Shown here: piece by piece, positions 1 through 8,915 of the stretch
Position numbering within the stretch: position 1 is the first letter of the stretch
Layout of the letters: each line of letters starts with the position of its first letter
NCBI RefSeq assembly: GCF_018069925.1
Contig: NZ_JAGPXB010000005.1
Location: forward strand, 1-64,000
Direction: 5' to 3'
Length of the DNA: 64,000 nucleotides
Origin: Flavobacterium erciyesense
GTDB taxonomy: Bacteria; Bacteroidota; Bacteroidia; Flavobacteriales; Flavobacteriaceae
The notes under the pieces: generated by a model
Told to the model about the DNA's origin: nothing
What the model saw: the letters and a program-made list of their open reading frames with translations, nothing else
Database searches by the model: none
Translations under genes and position numbers: made by a program

Positions 1-1
1 C

Positions 2-1561
2 GCTAATCCTGCTCTTACTGCTGTGGTAAGCGGTGCTGTAAACGGAGATGTAATTGATTACTCTCTTGCAACTTCTGCTACTCAGTTCTCTAACGTAGGT
101 GAATATCCAATCGTGGTAACTTTAGGAACTAATCCTAACTATAACATTACGCCAGTAAACGGAACTTTAACAGTTACGCCTCTTAAAATTCTCGCAAAAG
201 ACGATGCAATTACAGCAACAGCCGGCACAACAGATGCTGGTAACGTATTACTGGATAACGGTTCTGGAAAAGATACATTAAATGGAGAACAAGCTACAAC
301 AACACTTGTGGTAATAACTGTAACAAGACCTGCAACGTCTGCTACAAATTCACCTGTACCTGTACTCAACCCTAGCAATGGACAAGTAAGTATTCCTTTC
401 GGGACAATACCAGGAACATACGAAATCAAATATGAAATTTGCGAAATTATAAACCCTACTAATTGTTCAAATGCAACTGTGATAATCACAGTAAATGAAC
501 CTACCTATAATCCTGGAATTTCAGTTTTGAAAGAAGGTACCTATGTAGACAAAGATGGTAACGGAAAAGCAAACATTGGTGATGTAGTACAATATACATT
601 TGTAATAAAAAACACTGGCGATGTAGACTTGACAAACGTAGTTTTAACAGATAATAACGCTGTTGTAAACGGTGGACCTATCGCTCTTTTAGCTGTTGGT
701 GCAACAAATTCTACAACATATACAGCAGTTCATACAATAACTCAAAATGATATTGATGCTGGCTTCGTGTATAATTTAGCAACAGTAAAAGGTAGCTTAC
801 CAAATGGATCAACTATATCAGCAACATCTACTGATCCAACACCTTGCACGACATGTCCAGTAATTCCAACTTGTACAACATGTACGATAACACCAATTGC
901 ACAAAATCCTAGTTTATTGGTTGTAAAAACATCTAGTACTGAAAACTATATCAGTGTTGGAGACATAATCAATTACACCATTAAAGTCACAAACAATGGA
1001 AATGTAACTTTAGCACAGATTGTTGTAACTGACCCGCTTACTGGTATGAATGAAACTATCGACACTTTACTACCAGGAGCGTCTAGAGAATACGAGCAAA
1101 GCTACAGAGTAACTCAAAGCGACATCACTAATTTAAGTGTTACCAACGTGGCTTTTGCAAAAGGAAAAACACCTCAAAATAATGAGGTGAGCACTTCTGA
1201 TGACGCAGTCGTAGAAGCTGCAATTGTATTAGGATGTGGAAATATTAAAGTTCGTAATGCTTTCTCACCAAACGGTGATGGTATTAATGAAGTGTTTGTT
1301 ATTGACAATATTGACGCAACATGCTACCCTGAAAATACAGTTGAAATTTACAACCGTTGGGGAGTTTTAGTATTCGAAACGAAAAATTACAATAACGAAA
1401 CTAATAACTTTGATGGTACTTCTAGAGGTAGATCTACAATTCAACAATCTGCTGGACTACCAACTGGAACTTACTTCTATATTTTAACATACAAATCAGT
1501 AGATGACAGTAATAGAGTTGAAACTAAAAAATTAGATGGATATTTGTATCTTTCTAGATAA
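2..1561 (+). CDS. C-terminal part of a large T9SS-secreted gliding-motility-type adhesin (5' end outside window)
   Basis: The reading frame is open from the first codon of the window, so only the last ~520 residues are present. In order they show the end of an MBG-like beta-sandwich repeat, a linker domain, two DUF11-type repeats (starting near NPGISVLKEG and NPSLLVVKTS) separated by a cysteine-rich CTTC-x5-CTTC linker, and a final ~105-residue domain beginning near NAFSPNGDGINEVF with IYNRWG and a terminal LDGYLYLSR. That last domain is the gliding-motility-associated C-terminal domain (T9SS type B sorting signal). Proteins of this build are exported by the type IX system and displayed as adhesins or cargo of the gliding machinery. 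A PorP/SprF-like gene follows on the same strand, the usual partner of type B substrates. The exact ligand cannot be read from this part. Confidence 0.9.
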   Translation, partial: ANPALTAVVSGAVNGDVIDYSLATSATQFSNVGEYPIVVTLGTNPNYNITPVNGTLTVTPLKILAKDDAITATAGTTDAGNVLLDNGSGKDTLNGEQATTTLVVITVTRPATSATNSPVPVLNPSNGQVSIPFGTIPGTYEIKYEICEIINPTNCSNATVIITVNEPTYNPGISVLKEGTYVDKDGNGKANIGDVVQYTFVIKNTGDVDLTNVVLTDNNAVVNGGPIALLAVGATNSTTYTAVHTITQNDIDAGFVYNLATVKGSLPNGSTISATSTDPTPCTTCPVIPTCTTCTITPIAQNPSLLVVKTSSTENYISVGDIINYTIKVTNNGNVTLAQIVVTDPLTGMNETIDTLLPGASREYEQSYRVTQSDITNLSVTNVAFAKGKTPQNNEVSTSDDAVVEAAIVLGCGNIKVRNAFSPNGDGINEVFVIDNIDATCYPENTVEIYNRWGVLVFETKNYNNETNNFDGTSRGRSTIQQSAGLPTGTYFYILTYKSVDDSNRVETKKLDGYLYLSR

Positions 1562-1570
1562 TCATAAATA

Positions 1571-1600
1571 TAATCCTAGGGAACAACATCCTTAGGATTG
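1571..1600 (+). terminator. Weak hairpin after the adhesin gene
   Basis: A nine-pair stem (AATCCTAGG with a bulged CCTTAGGATT, loop ACAACAT region) lies ten bases behind the adhesin stop. There is no good T-run, so it may only partly terminate or may stabilise the mRNA end. Confidence 0.35.
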
Positions 1601-1699
1601 CATTTAAAATTATGCACACTAACACTAAGAAGAAATAAATCGATTACAACCTGAATAACACATTACAGCTTAGGTACAATTATATTAAAAAAGCCCACT

Positions 1700-2608
1700 A
1701 TGAAGACGAAAATATTTTTTGTTTTGTTGCTACTTACAGCTTACAAGAGCGCTGCACAACAAGATTCCCAGTTCACGCAGTATATGTACAATACCATAAA
1801 TATTAATCCAGCATACGCAGGCTCCAGAGGGGCTATGAGTATTTTTGCCTTACATCGTGCACAATGGGTGGGATTAGATGGTGCACCTGTTACCAATGTA
1901 GGCTCTATTAATACACCATTAAATAACAGTAAACTTGGACTTGGGGTATCATTTATTAATGATAAGATTGGTCCAACTAACGAAACAACAATATCTGCAG
2001 ATTTATCATACAGCATACAAGTATCTGCCAACTATAAACTTGCTTTTGGCTTGAAAGGAACAGCTAACTTATTAAATTTAGATCCTTCAAGATTAGATCC
2101 AGTAACAGCTGATCCTACACTTCAAAATTTCAATAATAAATTTAGCCCTAACATAGGATCTGGTCTATATTTACATTCTGATAAAGCATATTTGGGTTTA
2201 TCTGTTCCCAATTTTATCGAATCTAGTCGTTATGACGATAATGAAGTAGCTATTTTTAAAGAAAGAATAAATTATTATTTAATTGGAGGATACGTATTTG
2301 ACCTAAACAACAGTGTGAAGTTTAAGCCTGCCTTTTTATCAAAATTAGTGACAGGAGCGCCTTTACAAGTTGATGTTTCGGGAAATTTTATGTTTAACGA
2401 AAAATTTGTTGTTGGACTTGCCTACAGATGGAGTGCCGCTGTTAGTGCTATGGTAGGCTTCCAAGTAAGCGAAGGAATGTACATTGGTTATGGATTTGAC
2501 AACGAAACCACAAATTTGAAAAACTACAACAGAGGCTCACACGAAATATTTATTCGCTATGATATTTTCAAAAATAACGGTAAAATAGTAGCTCCACGAT
2601 TCTTCTAA
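1700..2608 (+). CDS. PorP/SprF family type IX secretion-associated outer membrane protein
   Basis: 302 residues with a signal peptide (MKTKIFFVLLLLTAYKSAAQ) directly followed by the family hallmark QDSQFTQYMYNTININPAYAG and, a little later, LHRAQWVGLDGAP. The remainder is beta-strand rich, as expected for an outer membrane barrel, ending with the aromatic-rich strand HEIFIRYDIF. Members of this family (SprF for SprB) are needed for secretion or surface attachment of the adhesin encoded just upstream, so this copy probably serves the type B adhesin ending at 1561. Only 10 bases separate it from the next gene, which suggests co-transcription. Length is normal for the family. The specific paralogue cannot be named from sequence alone. 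Confidence 0.92.
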   Translation: MKTKIFFVLLLLTAYKSAAQQDSQFTQYMYNTININPAYAGSRGAMSIFALHRAQWVGLDGAPVTNVGSINTPLNNSKLGLGVSFINDKIGPTNETTISADLSYSIQVSANYKLAFGLKGTANLLNLDPSRLDPVTADPTLQNFNNKFSPNIGSGLYLHSDKAYLGLSVPNFIESSRYDDNEVAIFKERINYYLIGGYVFDLNNSVKFKPAFLSKLVTGAPLQVDVSGNFMFNEKFVVGLAYRWSAAVSAMVGFQVSEGMYIGYGFDNETTNLKNYNRGSHEIFIRYDIFKNNGKIVAPRFF

Positions 2609-2618
2609 ATAAAATTAT

Positions 2619-4559
2619 ATGAAACCTAATATACTCTTTTGTATCGCTCTATTGATAACTATTTCAATAACCGGATATGCTCAAAAGGCACAAGTGAAAT
2701 TAGCTAACAAGGAATATGAAAATTATGCTTTTATTGATGCTATTAAAACCTATGAAAAGGTTGCTGAAAAAGGATATAAGTCAGCAGAAATGTTCAAAAA
2801 ACTTGGCAACTCCTATTATTTTAATGCTCAATTAGATAAAGCAGCTAAATGGTACCAAGCACTTTTTGAAATGAATACTTCTGATGTAGAAACAGAATAT
2901 TATTATAGATATGCTCAATGCTTGAGAGCAATAGGTCAAAATGACAAAGCGGATAAAATATTACTTGAATTCACAAAAAAATCGGGTGGAGATTCTAGAG
3001 GAACTCTCTATAAAAAAAACACCAATTACTTAGAACAAATAAAAAAGAATTCAGGGCGTTACACTATTGAAGATGCGGGTATTAACTCTATTTATTCTGA
3101 TTACGGTACAACCCTTTACAACAACAGAATTGTTTTTACATCAGCTAGAGATACCGGTGGAATTAGTCAACGCAAACACAAATGGACTAATCAGCATTTT
3201 ACCAACCTCTACAGCGCGTCTTTAGATCAAATTTCAGCTGAAGCAAAACCAACAAAATTTGATAAAAATGTAAACTCCAAATTCAATGAATCGACACCTG
3301 TTTTCACCAAAGATCTCAACACAATGTACTTTACCAGAAATAACTTTCTAGATGGTAAAAAAGGGAAAAATGCAGAAAAAATAACACTTTTAAAAATATA
3401 CAAAGCTACTAAAGTCAACAACACTTGGACTGATATTGAAGCACTTCCATTTACAAGTGACAACTACAATACCGCTCACCCCGCTCTTAGTCCTGATGAA
3501 AAAACACTTTATTTTGCTTCTGACATGCCAGGTACTATTGGCCAATCTGATTTATTTAAAGTAACAATTAACATTGATGGTAGTTTAAGCACTCCGGAAA
3601 ATTTAGGTAAAAATATAAACACTGAAGGAAGAGAAACATTCCCTTTTGTTAGTCAAGATAACGAATTGTATTTCTCATCTGATGGGCATCCAGGATTAGG
3701 AGGATTAGATGTATTCGTATCGACATTGAACAACGATTCTGCTTGGGGAACTGTTGAAAATGTCGGATCAGACATCAACTCTCCTAAAGATGATTTCGCT
3801 TACTATATTGACACTACATCACGAAAAGGTTTTTTTACATCTAATAAAGACGGTGGAAAAGGATTTGATGACATCTATAAATTTCTGGAGCTCAAAAAGA
3901 TAAAATGTGAACATGTTTTGTATGGAGTTGTTACTGATTTAAGTACTTCTGCAGGATTGGCAAACGCAAACATAGTGTTATTAGATGAGCAATACAACAA
4001 GATTCAAACACAGCAAGCGGATGCGCAAGGCAAATACTCATTCAACGTAGAATGCGATAAGATATATTTTGTAAGAGCACAATATCCTGAGTTTACAACA
4101 ACAGAAGTAAAAGCAGAAACCAAAAAAGAGAACGAAAAAACATATGTTCCAATTGCTTTAGAAAGTTCAAAATGCAAGGTTGCAATTGGTGATGATTTAG
4201 GTAAATGTTTCAATATTAAAATGATCTATTTTGATTTGGATAAATCAACGATAAAGCAAGCTGCCGCTTTTGACTTAGAAAAAATATTAGATGTACTGGA
4301 ACAAAATCCAACTATGAAACTTGACATTAGATCACATACAGATAGTAGGCAAACCTTTAAATACAATGAAGCATTATCTGATCGTAGAGCTAAAGCGACA
4401 ATAGATTGGTTAATTTCTAAAGGGATTAGTCCTATTCGCCTCACTGGTAAAGGATACGGTGAAACTCAGCTGGTAAATAATTGTGCCGATGGAGTATCCT
4501 GTTCCGAAGAAGAGCACCAACTAAATAGAAGAAGTGAGTTTATTATTACAGCTTTGTAA
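2619..4559 (+). CDS. PorE-like OmpA-family lipid/peptidoglycan-anchored protein (TPR, beta-propeller, carboxypeptidase-regulatory-like, OmpA)
   Basis: 646 residues. A signal peptide (to about residue 21) is followed by TPR-like helices (about 22-130), a PD40/WD40-like propeller (about 150-420, with repeated YFASDMPG, LYFSSDGHPGLGG and GFFTSNKDGGKG blades), a carboxypeptidase-regulatory-like sandwich (about 430-515), and an OmpA domain (about 525-646). The OmpA domain carries the peptidoglycan-binding Asp of SHTDSR and Arg of NRRSEF. This domain order is that of PorE, the T9SS protein thought to tie outer membrane components to the cell wall. Lying behind a SprF-like gene, it is probably a locus-specific homologue rather than the core PorE. 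The gene ends a three-gene run closed by a strong terminator. Confidence 0.88.
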   Translation: MKPNILFCIALLITISITGYAQKAQVKLANKEYENYAFIDAIKTYEKVAEKGYKSAEMFKKLGNSYYFNAQLDKAAKWYQALFEMNTSDVETEYYYRYAQCLRAIGQNDKADKILLEFTKKSGGDSRGTLYKKNTNYLEQIKKNSGRYTIEDAGINSIYSDYGTTLYNNRIVFTSARDTGGISQRKHKWTNQHFTNLYSASLDQISAEAKPTKFDKNVNSKFNESTPVFTKDLNTMYFTRNNFLDGKKGKNAEKITLLKIYKATKVNNTWTDIEALPFTSDNYNTAHPALSPDEKTLYFASDMPGTIGQSDLFKVTINIDGSLSTPENLGKNINTEGRETFPFVSQDNELYFSSDGHPGLGGLDVFVSTLNNDSAWGTVENVGSDINSPKDDFAYYIDTTSRKGFFTSNKDGGKGFDDIYKFLELKKIKCEHVLYGVVTDLSTSAGLANANIVLLDEQYNKIQTQQADAQGKYSFNVECDKIYFVRAQYPEFTTTEVKAETKKENEKTYVPIALESSKCKVAIGDDLGKCFNIKMIYFDLDKSTIKQAAAFDLEKILDVLEQNPTMKLDIRSHTDSRQTFKYNEALSDRRAKATIDWLISKGISPIRLTGKGYGETQLVNNCADGVSCSEEEHQLNRRSEFIITAL

Positions 4560-4591
4560 TTAGAAATTATTAAACAGTTTAGCAACTGATT

Positions 4592-4626
4592 AAAAAAAGG
4601 AGTAGTTCACACTACTCCTTTTTTTA
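4592..4626 (+). terminator. Intrinsic terminator of the adhesin/SprF/PorE-like operon
   Basis: Stem GGAGTAGT/ACTACTCC around loop TCAC, with an A-tract before it and a seven-T run after it, 40 bases behind the OmpA-protein stop. Confidence 0.9.
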
Positions 4627-5100
4627 TACAACATAATTTGTAGCCCAAAGAATTTAATTGGATCTGCTATCAAACATAGATTTGAAAACAAAAACTTTAA
4701 GTATGCTTTCAAGATATTACCTTTAATACAAAATAATAGGGTGGTACTAAGATTTTCAATCACAATTAAGGAATAACTAAGTACTTTACAAATCAATATA
4801 GGTACAAACGTAAATATGCGTTAAATAGAAAAAGAGCTCTTTTAAACTTTACATTGTTGTTTGGTGCACCTTGTTGTGCACTAACTGTCATAAATCACTA
4901 GTGAATGCAAGGAACACATGTAATAACGCGTAAAATAAGTTATTCCTTTACTATTTGCTTGGATTGAAAAAGAGGTCCTTAAAATCACGTAAGATATATT
5001 TTAAAAGTAAAACAATTAAAGATTAAGCTGAATTCCAAAACGTAAAAAGTAGAAATACAGATAGAAGCGTATAACTAATCACTACCCAATTTTATACAAC
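4627..5100. other. Non-coding AT-rich gap, no gene recognised
   Basis: About 475 bases between two terminators. I see no credible coding sequence. Two small symmetric elements are present: a 14-bp perfect palindrome (AAAAGAGCTCTTTT, 4830-4843) and a GTGCAC/GTGCAC hairpin (4864-4881). No promoter box, tRNA or known RNA fold was recognised. It could hold a small RNA or be the remains of lost genes. Confidence 0.4.
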
Positions 5101-5141
5101 AAAAAAAAAGGCTGCCTCTTGGGGAGAAGGCAGCCTTTTTA
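5101..5141 (-). terminator. Intrinsic terminator of the CAP-domain gene
   Basis: Read on the minus strand: AAAAAGGCTGCC stem, loop TTCTCCCCAAGA, GGCAGCC and a long T-run, 14 bases behind the stop. Confidence 0.9.
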
Positions 5142-5154
5142 TTACAAACTCAAC

Positions 5155-5661
5155 TTATATTCTTGCAAAGATATTAGTGTAATACTTTCTACCATTTGCT
5201 GGATTTTCTTTAATAGCTAAACCGAAGTGTGTAAAATTTCCTTCGATATTTTCTTTATGACTTGGACTTGCTAACCATGCATTTAAAACTGCCTCTGGTG
5301 TATTAAAATTATAAGCAATATTTTCACTTACTGACTTGGCACCTAAAGTCTTCATTATGTTTTCAGATCTTGCAACAAAATCATTATGGTTTACCACATT
5401 GTTTGCAATCATGTAATTATCATGCTCTTCTGATTTGAATGACATGTGATTGATGCGTTGCAAAGGATTTAAACCCTTACTTACTCTGTATTTATTAATC
5501 AAATCCATCGTTTCAATCTCGATGGTATTGTACTCATAACTTACTACTTTTTCAAGAGCCGCAGCTGGTTTTGTTTCAGCCTCTGAACCATCAGATGCAC
5601 AAGAATTCATTGTTAATACAACATTTGTTATTAAAAAAATACGGAGTAAAGCTTTTTTCAT
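5155..5661 (-). CDS. CAP-domain (SCP-like) lipoprotein
   Basis: 168 residues. The N-terminus is a lipoprotein signal (hydrophobic MKKALLRIFLITNVVLTMNSC, lipidated Cys 21). Residues about 48-166 form a CAP/SCP domain with the typical bacterial pattern: INKYRVSKGLNPL, then MIANNVVNHNDF, SENIAYNF, AWLASPSHKENIEG and a final THFGLAI plus Y-N-F-A strand. Secreted CAP proteins of bacteria have mostly unknown roles; binding of small lipids or cell-wall material has been proposed for the superfamily. The gene is monocistronic, with its own promoter at 5744-5751 and its own terminator. Substrate and function are not deducible. Confidence 0.88.
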   Translation of the reverse strand: MKKALLRIFLITNVVLTMNSCASDGSEAETKPAAALEKVVSYEYNTIEIETMDLINKYRVSKGLNPLQRINHMSFKSEEHDNYMIANNVVNHNDFVARSENIMKTLGAKSVSENIAYNFNTPEAVLNAWLASPSHKENIEGNFTHFGLAIKENPANGRKYYTNIFARI

Positions 5662-5743
5662 AATAAAAAGTAGATTAAAATTAAAGTAGATTGTGGGGCA
5701 AAAAACTTTAATGTATCATAAATTTTTTCCTTGATTTCTTTGA

Positions 5744-5751
5744 CAAATATA
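5744..5751 (-). promoter_or_regulatory. Bacteroidetes -7 box (TATATTTG) for the CAP lipoprotein
   Basis: The minus strand reads TATATTTG, matching TAnnTTTG, with TTTG 21 bases further upstream as a -33 candidate. The leader to the ATG would be about 80 bases. Confidence 0.6.
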
Positions 5752-5828
5752 CAAGCGTTATCGTTAAAGTACCAAAAAAAATCGATGAACTACATCATTA
5801 TAAAAAATAAATAGGTATTTATCTTACA

Positions 5829-6473
5829 TCAAGGTGCCAAACGACTATAGTCCCAAGCTCCGTTTTGATTAACTATAAATCGAATTCGATCATGCAAACG
5901 ATTTGGTCTCCCCTGCCAGAATTCTATTTCTACGGGAGAAACTATAAACCCTCCCCAATGTTCCGGTCTTTTTACTTCTTTATCAATCACTTCATTTTCT
6001 AACACTTTTAATGCATCCTCCAAAAATGATCTTCCTGCAACAACATCACTTTGATTGGATACTATAGCTCCCAATCTACTTCCTAACGGGCGAGAATTGA
6101 AATAGGCATCAGATACCTCCGGACTTGTTTTAGCAGCAATGCCTTTTATAATAACTTGTCGCTCTAGATTAGGCCAAAAGAAGGATAAACATACCTGTGG
6201 ATTAGAAATTATCGCTCTTCCCTTTTCGGAATTGTAATTAGTGTAAAAAACAAATCCTTCTTGTGTTACTTGTTTTAATAAAACGACTCTTGATTTTGGG
6301 AATCCATCTTTGCCAATTGTAGCAACAGTCATTGCATTTACCTCAAACTCTCCTCCTGCCTCTTCAACTTCTCGAAACCATAAATCAAATAATTCCATCG
6401 GATCAGTTGGTATAGTCGACTCTAAAAGTTCATTTTTATCATAAGACTTACGATAATTACTTAAATCATTCAT
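5829..6473 (-). CDS. pdxH: Pyridoxamine 5'-phosphate oxidase
   Basis: 214 residues, the normal length. It oxidises pyridoxamine- or pyridoxine-5'-phosphate to pyridoxal 5'-phosphate with FMN and O2, the last step of B6 salvage in the cytoplasm. Visible family marks are SRVVLLKQ and FVFYTNYNSEKGRAI (FMN and substrate contacts), LSFFWPNLERQVIIKG, FNSRPLGSRLGA, EFWQGRPNRLHDRI and the C-terminal WDYSRLAP, where the conserved RLAP closes the protein. The start is the ATG giving MNDLSNYRKSY. It lies 90 bases behind rnz on the same strand and could be transcribed with it. PLP made here is needed by the cysteine synthases and cysteine desulfurase elsewhere in the window. Confidence 0.97.
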   Translation of the reverse strand: MNDLSNYRKSYDKNELLESTIPTDPMELFDLWFREVEEAGGEFEVNAMTVATIGKDGFPKSRVVLLKQVTQEGFVFYTNYNSEKGRAIISNPQVCLSFFWPNLERQVIIKGIAAKTSPEVSDAYFNSRPLGSRLGAIVSNQSDVVAGRSFLEDALKVLENEVIDKEVKRPEHWGGFIVSPVEIEFWQGRPNRLHDRIRFIVNQNGAWDYSRLAP

Positions 6474-6563
6474 ACTTATATATTTTAATTAGTTGTGAAA
6501 ATCTATTTTACAAAGCAGAAGCAAGGTTGTAGTTATAGCTCACTACTTCCCCACTATATTATT

Positions 6564-7469
6564 TTAGAACTCGAAAGTTTTACCATCGTCAGCCAAAAGA
6601 ATAGAAGAAAAAATCGATTCAGCCTCAGCTTTAAACGATGAAATAGAATCGTAACGCGTGGAATAATGACCAAGAATCAATTTCTTGACCGTAGCTTTCT
6701 GTGCAATCAAGGCCGCTTCTTGTGCGGTACTGTGGAATGTTTTTTTTGCTAAAGCTTCTTCTGACTGCAAAAATGTCGATTCATGATACAATACATCAAC
6801 ATTTTTTATAAGGGGAATAATTGCTTCATGATATATAGTATCCGAACAAAAAGCATAACTCTTAGTCGCATCAGGATCGAAAGTTAATGCTGTATTAGGA
6901 ATTATAGCACCATCATCTAATGTAATATCTTTACCGTTTTTGATATTTTGGTAATAACAGGTTTCTATTTTGTGTTGCTGTACGGCTGCAACATTTAATT
7001 TTCGCTCACCTACTTTTTCTTCAAATAAAAAGCCGTTCGTATAAACACGATGTTTTAAAGGAATCGTTTTCACTATTACCTTATCATCCTCATAAACAAT
7101 TTCACTATCGAGCGATTTTAACTCATGAAAAAACAAACCATAATTAGTCCAAGCATTAGATAGTTTAAGTTGAAGCAGTATAATATCCTTGACTCCCTCA
7201 GGACCGTAAATGTGTAAATCAGTCGTTCTATTTAATAGTGAAAATGTAGAAACCAAACCAACAAGACCAAAAAAATGATCACCGTGTAAGTGCGATATAA
7301 AAATATGATTGATCTTAGAAAATTTAATCTTGTTTTTTCGGAGTTGTACCTGAGTACCCTCGCCACAATCAATTAAAAAAAGTCTGTTTTTTATTTCTAA
7401 TACTTGCGAAGTAGGATTGGTAAAAGTGCGCGGAGTTGCGGCATAGCAACCAAGGATAGTTAGTTTCAA
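6564..7469 (-). CDS. rnz: Ribonuclease Z (tRNA 3'-end endonuclease)
   Basis: 301 residues, the short RNase Z form. It cuts precursor tRNAs at the discriminator base so that CCA can be added. The metallo-beta-lactamase fold is clear: HLHGDH at residues 60-65 binds the zinc pair, followed by further ligands in YAFCSDT, LYHESTF and LGHYSTRY. The N-terminal strand MKLTILGCYAATPR matches the family. Just upstream is a 110-residue STAS-like gene that is commonly found beside rnz in flavobacteria. Confidence 0.96.
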   Translation of the reverse strand: MKLTILGCYAATPRTFTNPTSQVLEIKNRLFLIDCGEGTQVQLRKNKIKFSKINHIFISHLHGDHFFGLVGLVSTFSLLNRTTDLHIYGPEGVKDIILLQLKLSNAWTNYGLFFHELKSLDSEIVYEDDKVIVKTIPLKHRVYTNGFLFEEKVGERKLNVAAVQQHKIETCYYQNIKNGKDITLDDGAIIPNTALTFDPDATKSYAFCSDTIYHEAIIPLIKNVDVLYHESTFLQSEEALAKKTFHSTAQEAALIAQKATVKKLILGHYSTRYDSISSFKAEAESIFSSILLADDGKTFEF

Positions 7470-7536
7470 AGGGTATTGTGTTCAATTAATGTATTGGTAT
7501 TCCTTTTTGCAACACTTTCTAAGTATGAAAATAAGT

Positions 7537-7869
7537 TTAAAAACCCAAATCACGTTCAATTTCTTCCATTTCAATAATATCATGTGCTTCAAGCAATGAA
7601 GGCACGACAGTCAACTTGGCTGGAAGTGCGTTAAAATCAAAATCAGCTACCACAATGACAAATGATTTTTTTAATTTTTTATGTTGTTTTGCTAAAGGAG
7701 CAAATGACTTTACATCAGCAACTGAAACTTCTTTGTACGCCAACAAATCAATGATTAGATTGTGTGTTTCAAAGGTTTTGTGTTGGTGTGTCACTTTCAT
7801 CAAAAATCCCATTAAATCTCCTTGTGTATCTTTAATGGTAATAGTATGTCCTTTTTGATCTACTTTCAT
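7537..7869 (-). CDS. Small conserved STAS-like protein adjacent to rnz
   Basis: 110 residues, soluble, alternating beta/alpha. The pattern is an N-terminal strand (HTITIKDTQGDLMGF), a strand with a conserved acidic end (NLIIDLLAYKEV), a helix (DVKSFAPLAKQHKKLKKS), a hydrophobic strand (FVIVVADFDF) and a C-terminal strand-helix (TVVPSLLEAHDIIEMEEIERDLGF). This resembles a STAS/anti-anti-sigma fold, but the family is not certain. It sits between pyrB (75 bases upstream) and rnz (67 bases downstream). In related genomes such proteins have been labelled ribonuclease Z by adjacency, which is misleading because no metal-binding motif exists here. Confidence 0.75.
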   Translation of the reverse strand: MKVDQKGHTITIKDTQGDLMGFLMKVTHQHKTFETHNLIIDLLAYKEVSVADVKSFAPLAKQHKKLKKSFVIVVADFDFNALPAKLTVVPSLLEAHDIIEMEEIERDLGF

Positions 7870-7944
7870 CTTGTATTTATTCTGGAATCAATTTTTACAA
7901 ACTAAGTGTATTGCTTTGGCTAATTTACGAAGTTTTTCAACAAA

Positions 7945-8871
7945 CTATTGAATTTTAGAAGCCAAAAGATAAATTACCGCCATGCGGATTGCTACTCCAT
8001 TTTCGACCTGATTTAAGATCACAGATTGGCCAGAATCAGCCACTTCACTAGTAATCTCAACTCCACGATTTATAGGACCAGGATGCATGATGACAATTTC
8101 TTTATTCAAAGATTCTAACAGCGGAAGATCTACTCCATATTGTTGGGCGTACTCACGAGTTGAAGGGAAAAAATTCACATCCATACGCTCGTTTTGTACT
8201 CGCAGCATATTGGCTACGTCACACCATTCTAATGCTTTGCGCAAATTGGGCTCTACTGTCACACCTAAAGATTCGATGTGTCTTGGAATTAATGTTTTAG
8301 GTCCGCACACTTTCACTTCGGCACCTTGCATTTGCAACGCGTAAATATTAGAAAGTGCAACTCGGGAGTGCAAAACATCACCCACAATAACTACTTTTTT
8401 ACCTGCTACCTCTCCTAATTTTTCTCGAATAGAATAGCTATCTAACAGTGCTTGTGTAGGATGTTCGTGCGCGCCATCGCCTGCATTTACAATACTTGCT
8501 TTTACGTTTTTACTCAAAAAATAAGCGGCTCCAGGATTGGAATGTCGCATTACCACCATATCAACCTTCATGGAAAGAATATTGTTTACAGTATCAATTA
8601 AGGTTTCACCCTTTTTAACAGATGACTGCGCTGCCGAAAAACTAATAACATCAGCAGATAATCTTTTTTGAGCTAATTCAAATGATAATTTGGTTCGGGT
8701 ACTATTTTCAAAAAATATATTAGCAATCGTAATATCTCGTAACGAAGGTACTTTTTTAATAGGTCTATTAATGACCTCTTTAAAATGATCCGCAGTTTCA
8801 AAAATCAGGTCGATATCATCTTTTGTAATGTATTTGATACCCAATAAATGATTTACGCTTAATTCTTTCAT
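7945..8871 (-). CDS. pyrB: Aspartate carbamoyltransferase catalytic subunit
   Basis: 308 residues. It condenses carbamoyl phosphate and aspartate, the committed step of pyrimidine synthesis. The carbamoyl-phosphate loop ENSTRT (55-60), then RHSNPGAA, AGDGAHEHPTQALLD, VGDVLHSRVALSN and HPGPINRGVEI are all present, so the active site is complete. No pyrI gene is adjacent, consistent with the unregulated trimeric class paired with PyrR. It lies 44 bases behind pyrR on the same strand, so the two are almost certainly one transcript. Confidence 0.97.
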   Translation of the reverse strand: MKELSVNHLLGIKYITKDDIDLIFETADHFKEVINRPIKKVPSLRDITIANIFFENSTRTKLSFELAQKRLSADVISFSAAQSSVKKGETLIDTVNNILSMKVDMVVMRHSNPGAAYFLSKNVKASIVNAGDGAHEHPTQALLDSYSIREKLGEVAGKKVVIVGDVLHSRVALSNIYALQMQGAEVKVCGPKTLIPRHIESLGVTVEPNLRKALEWCDVANMLRVQNERMDVNFFPSTREYAQQYGVDLPLLESLNKEIVIMHPGPINRGVEITSEVADSGQSVILNQVENGVAIRMAVIYLLASKIQ

Positions 8872-8915
8872 TTAGTTTACGATTATATGTTTTTACTTGA
8901 TAGTTTCGCTGGTAA

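Noticed and set aside
4590..4796. 68-codon minus-strand open frame in the gap after the OmpA-protein gene
   Set aside because: It covers the terminator and low-complexity AT-rich DNA, and no recognizable fold or signal peptide is seen. Treated as spurious.
7537..7869. Second ribonuclease Z
   Set aside because: Only 110 residues with no HxHxDH motif. The label comes from adjacency; the fold looks STAS-like.
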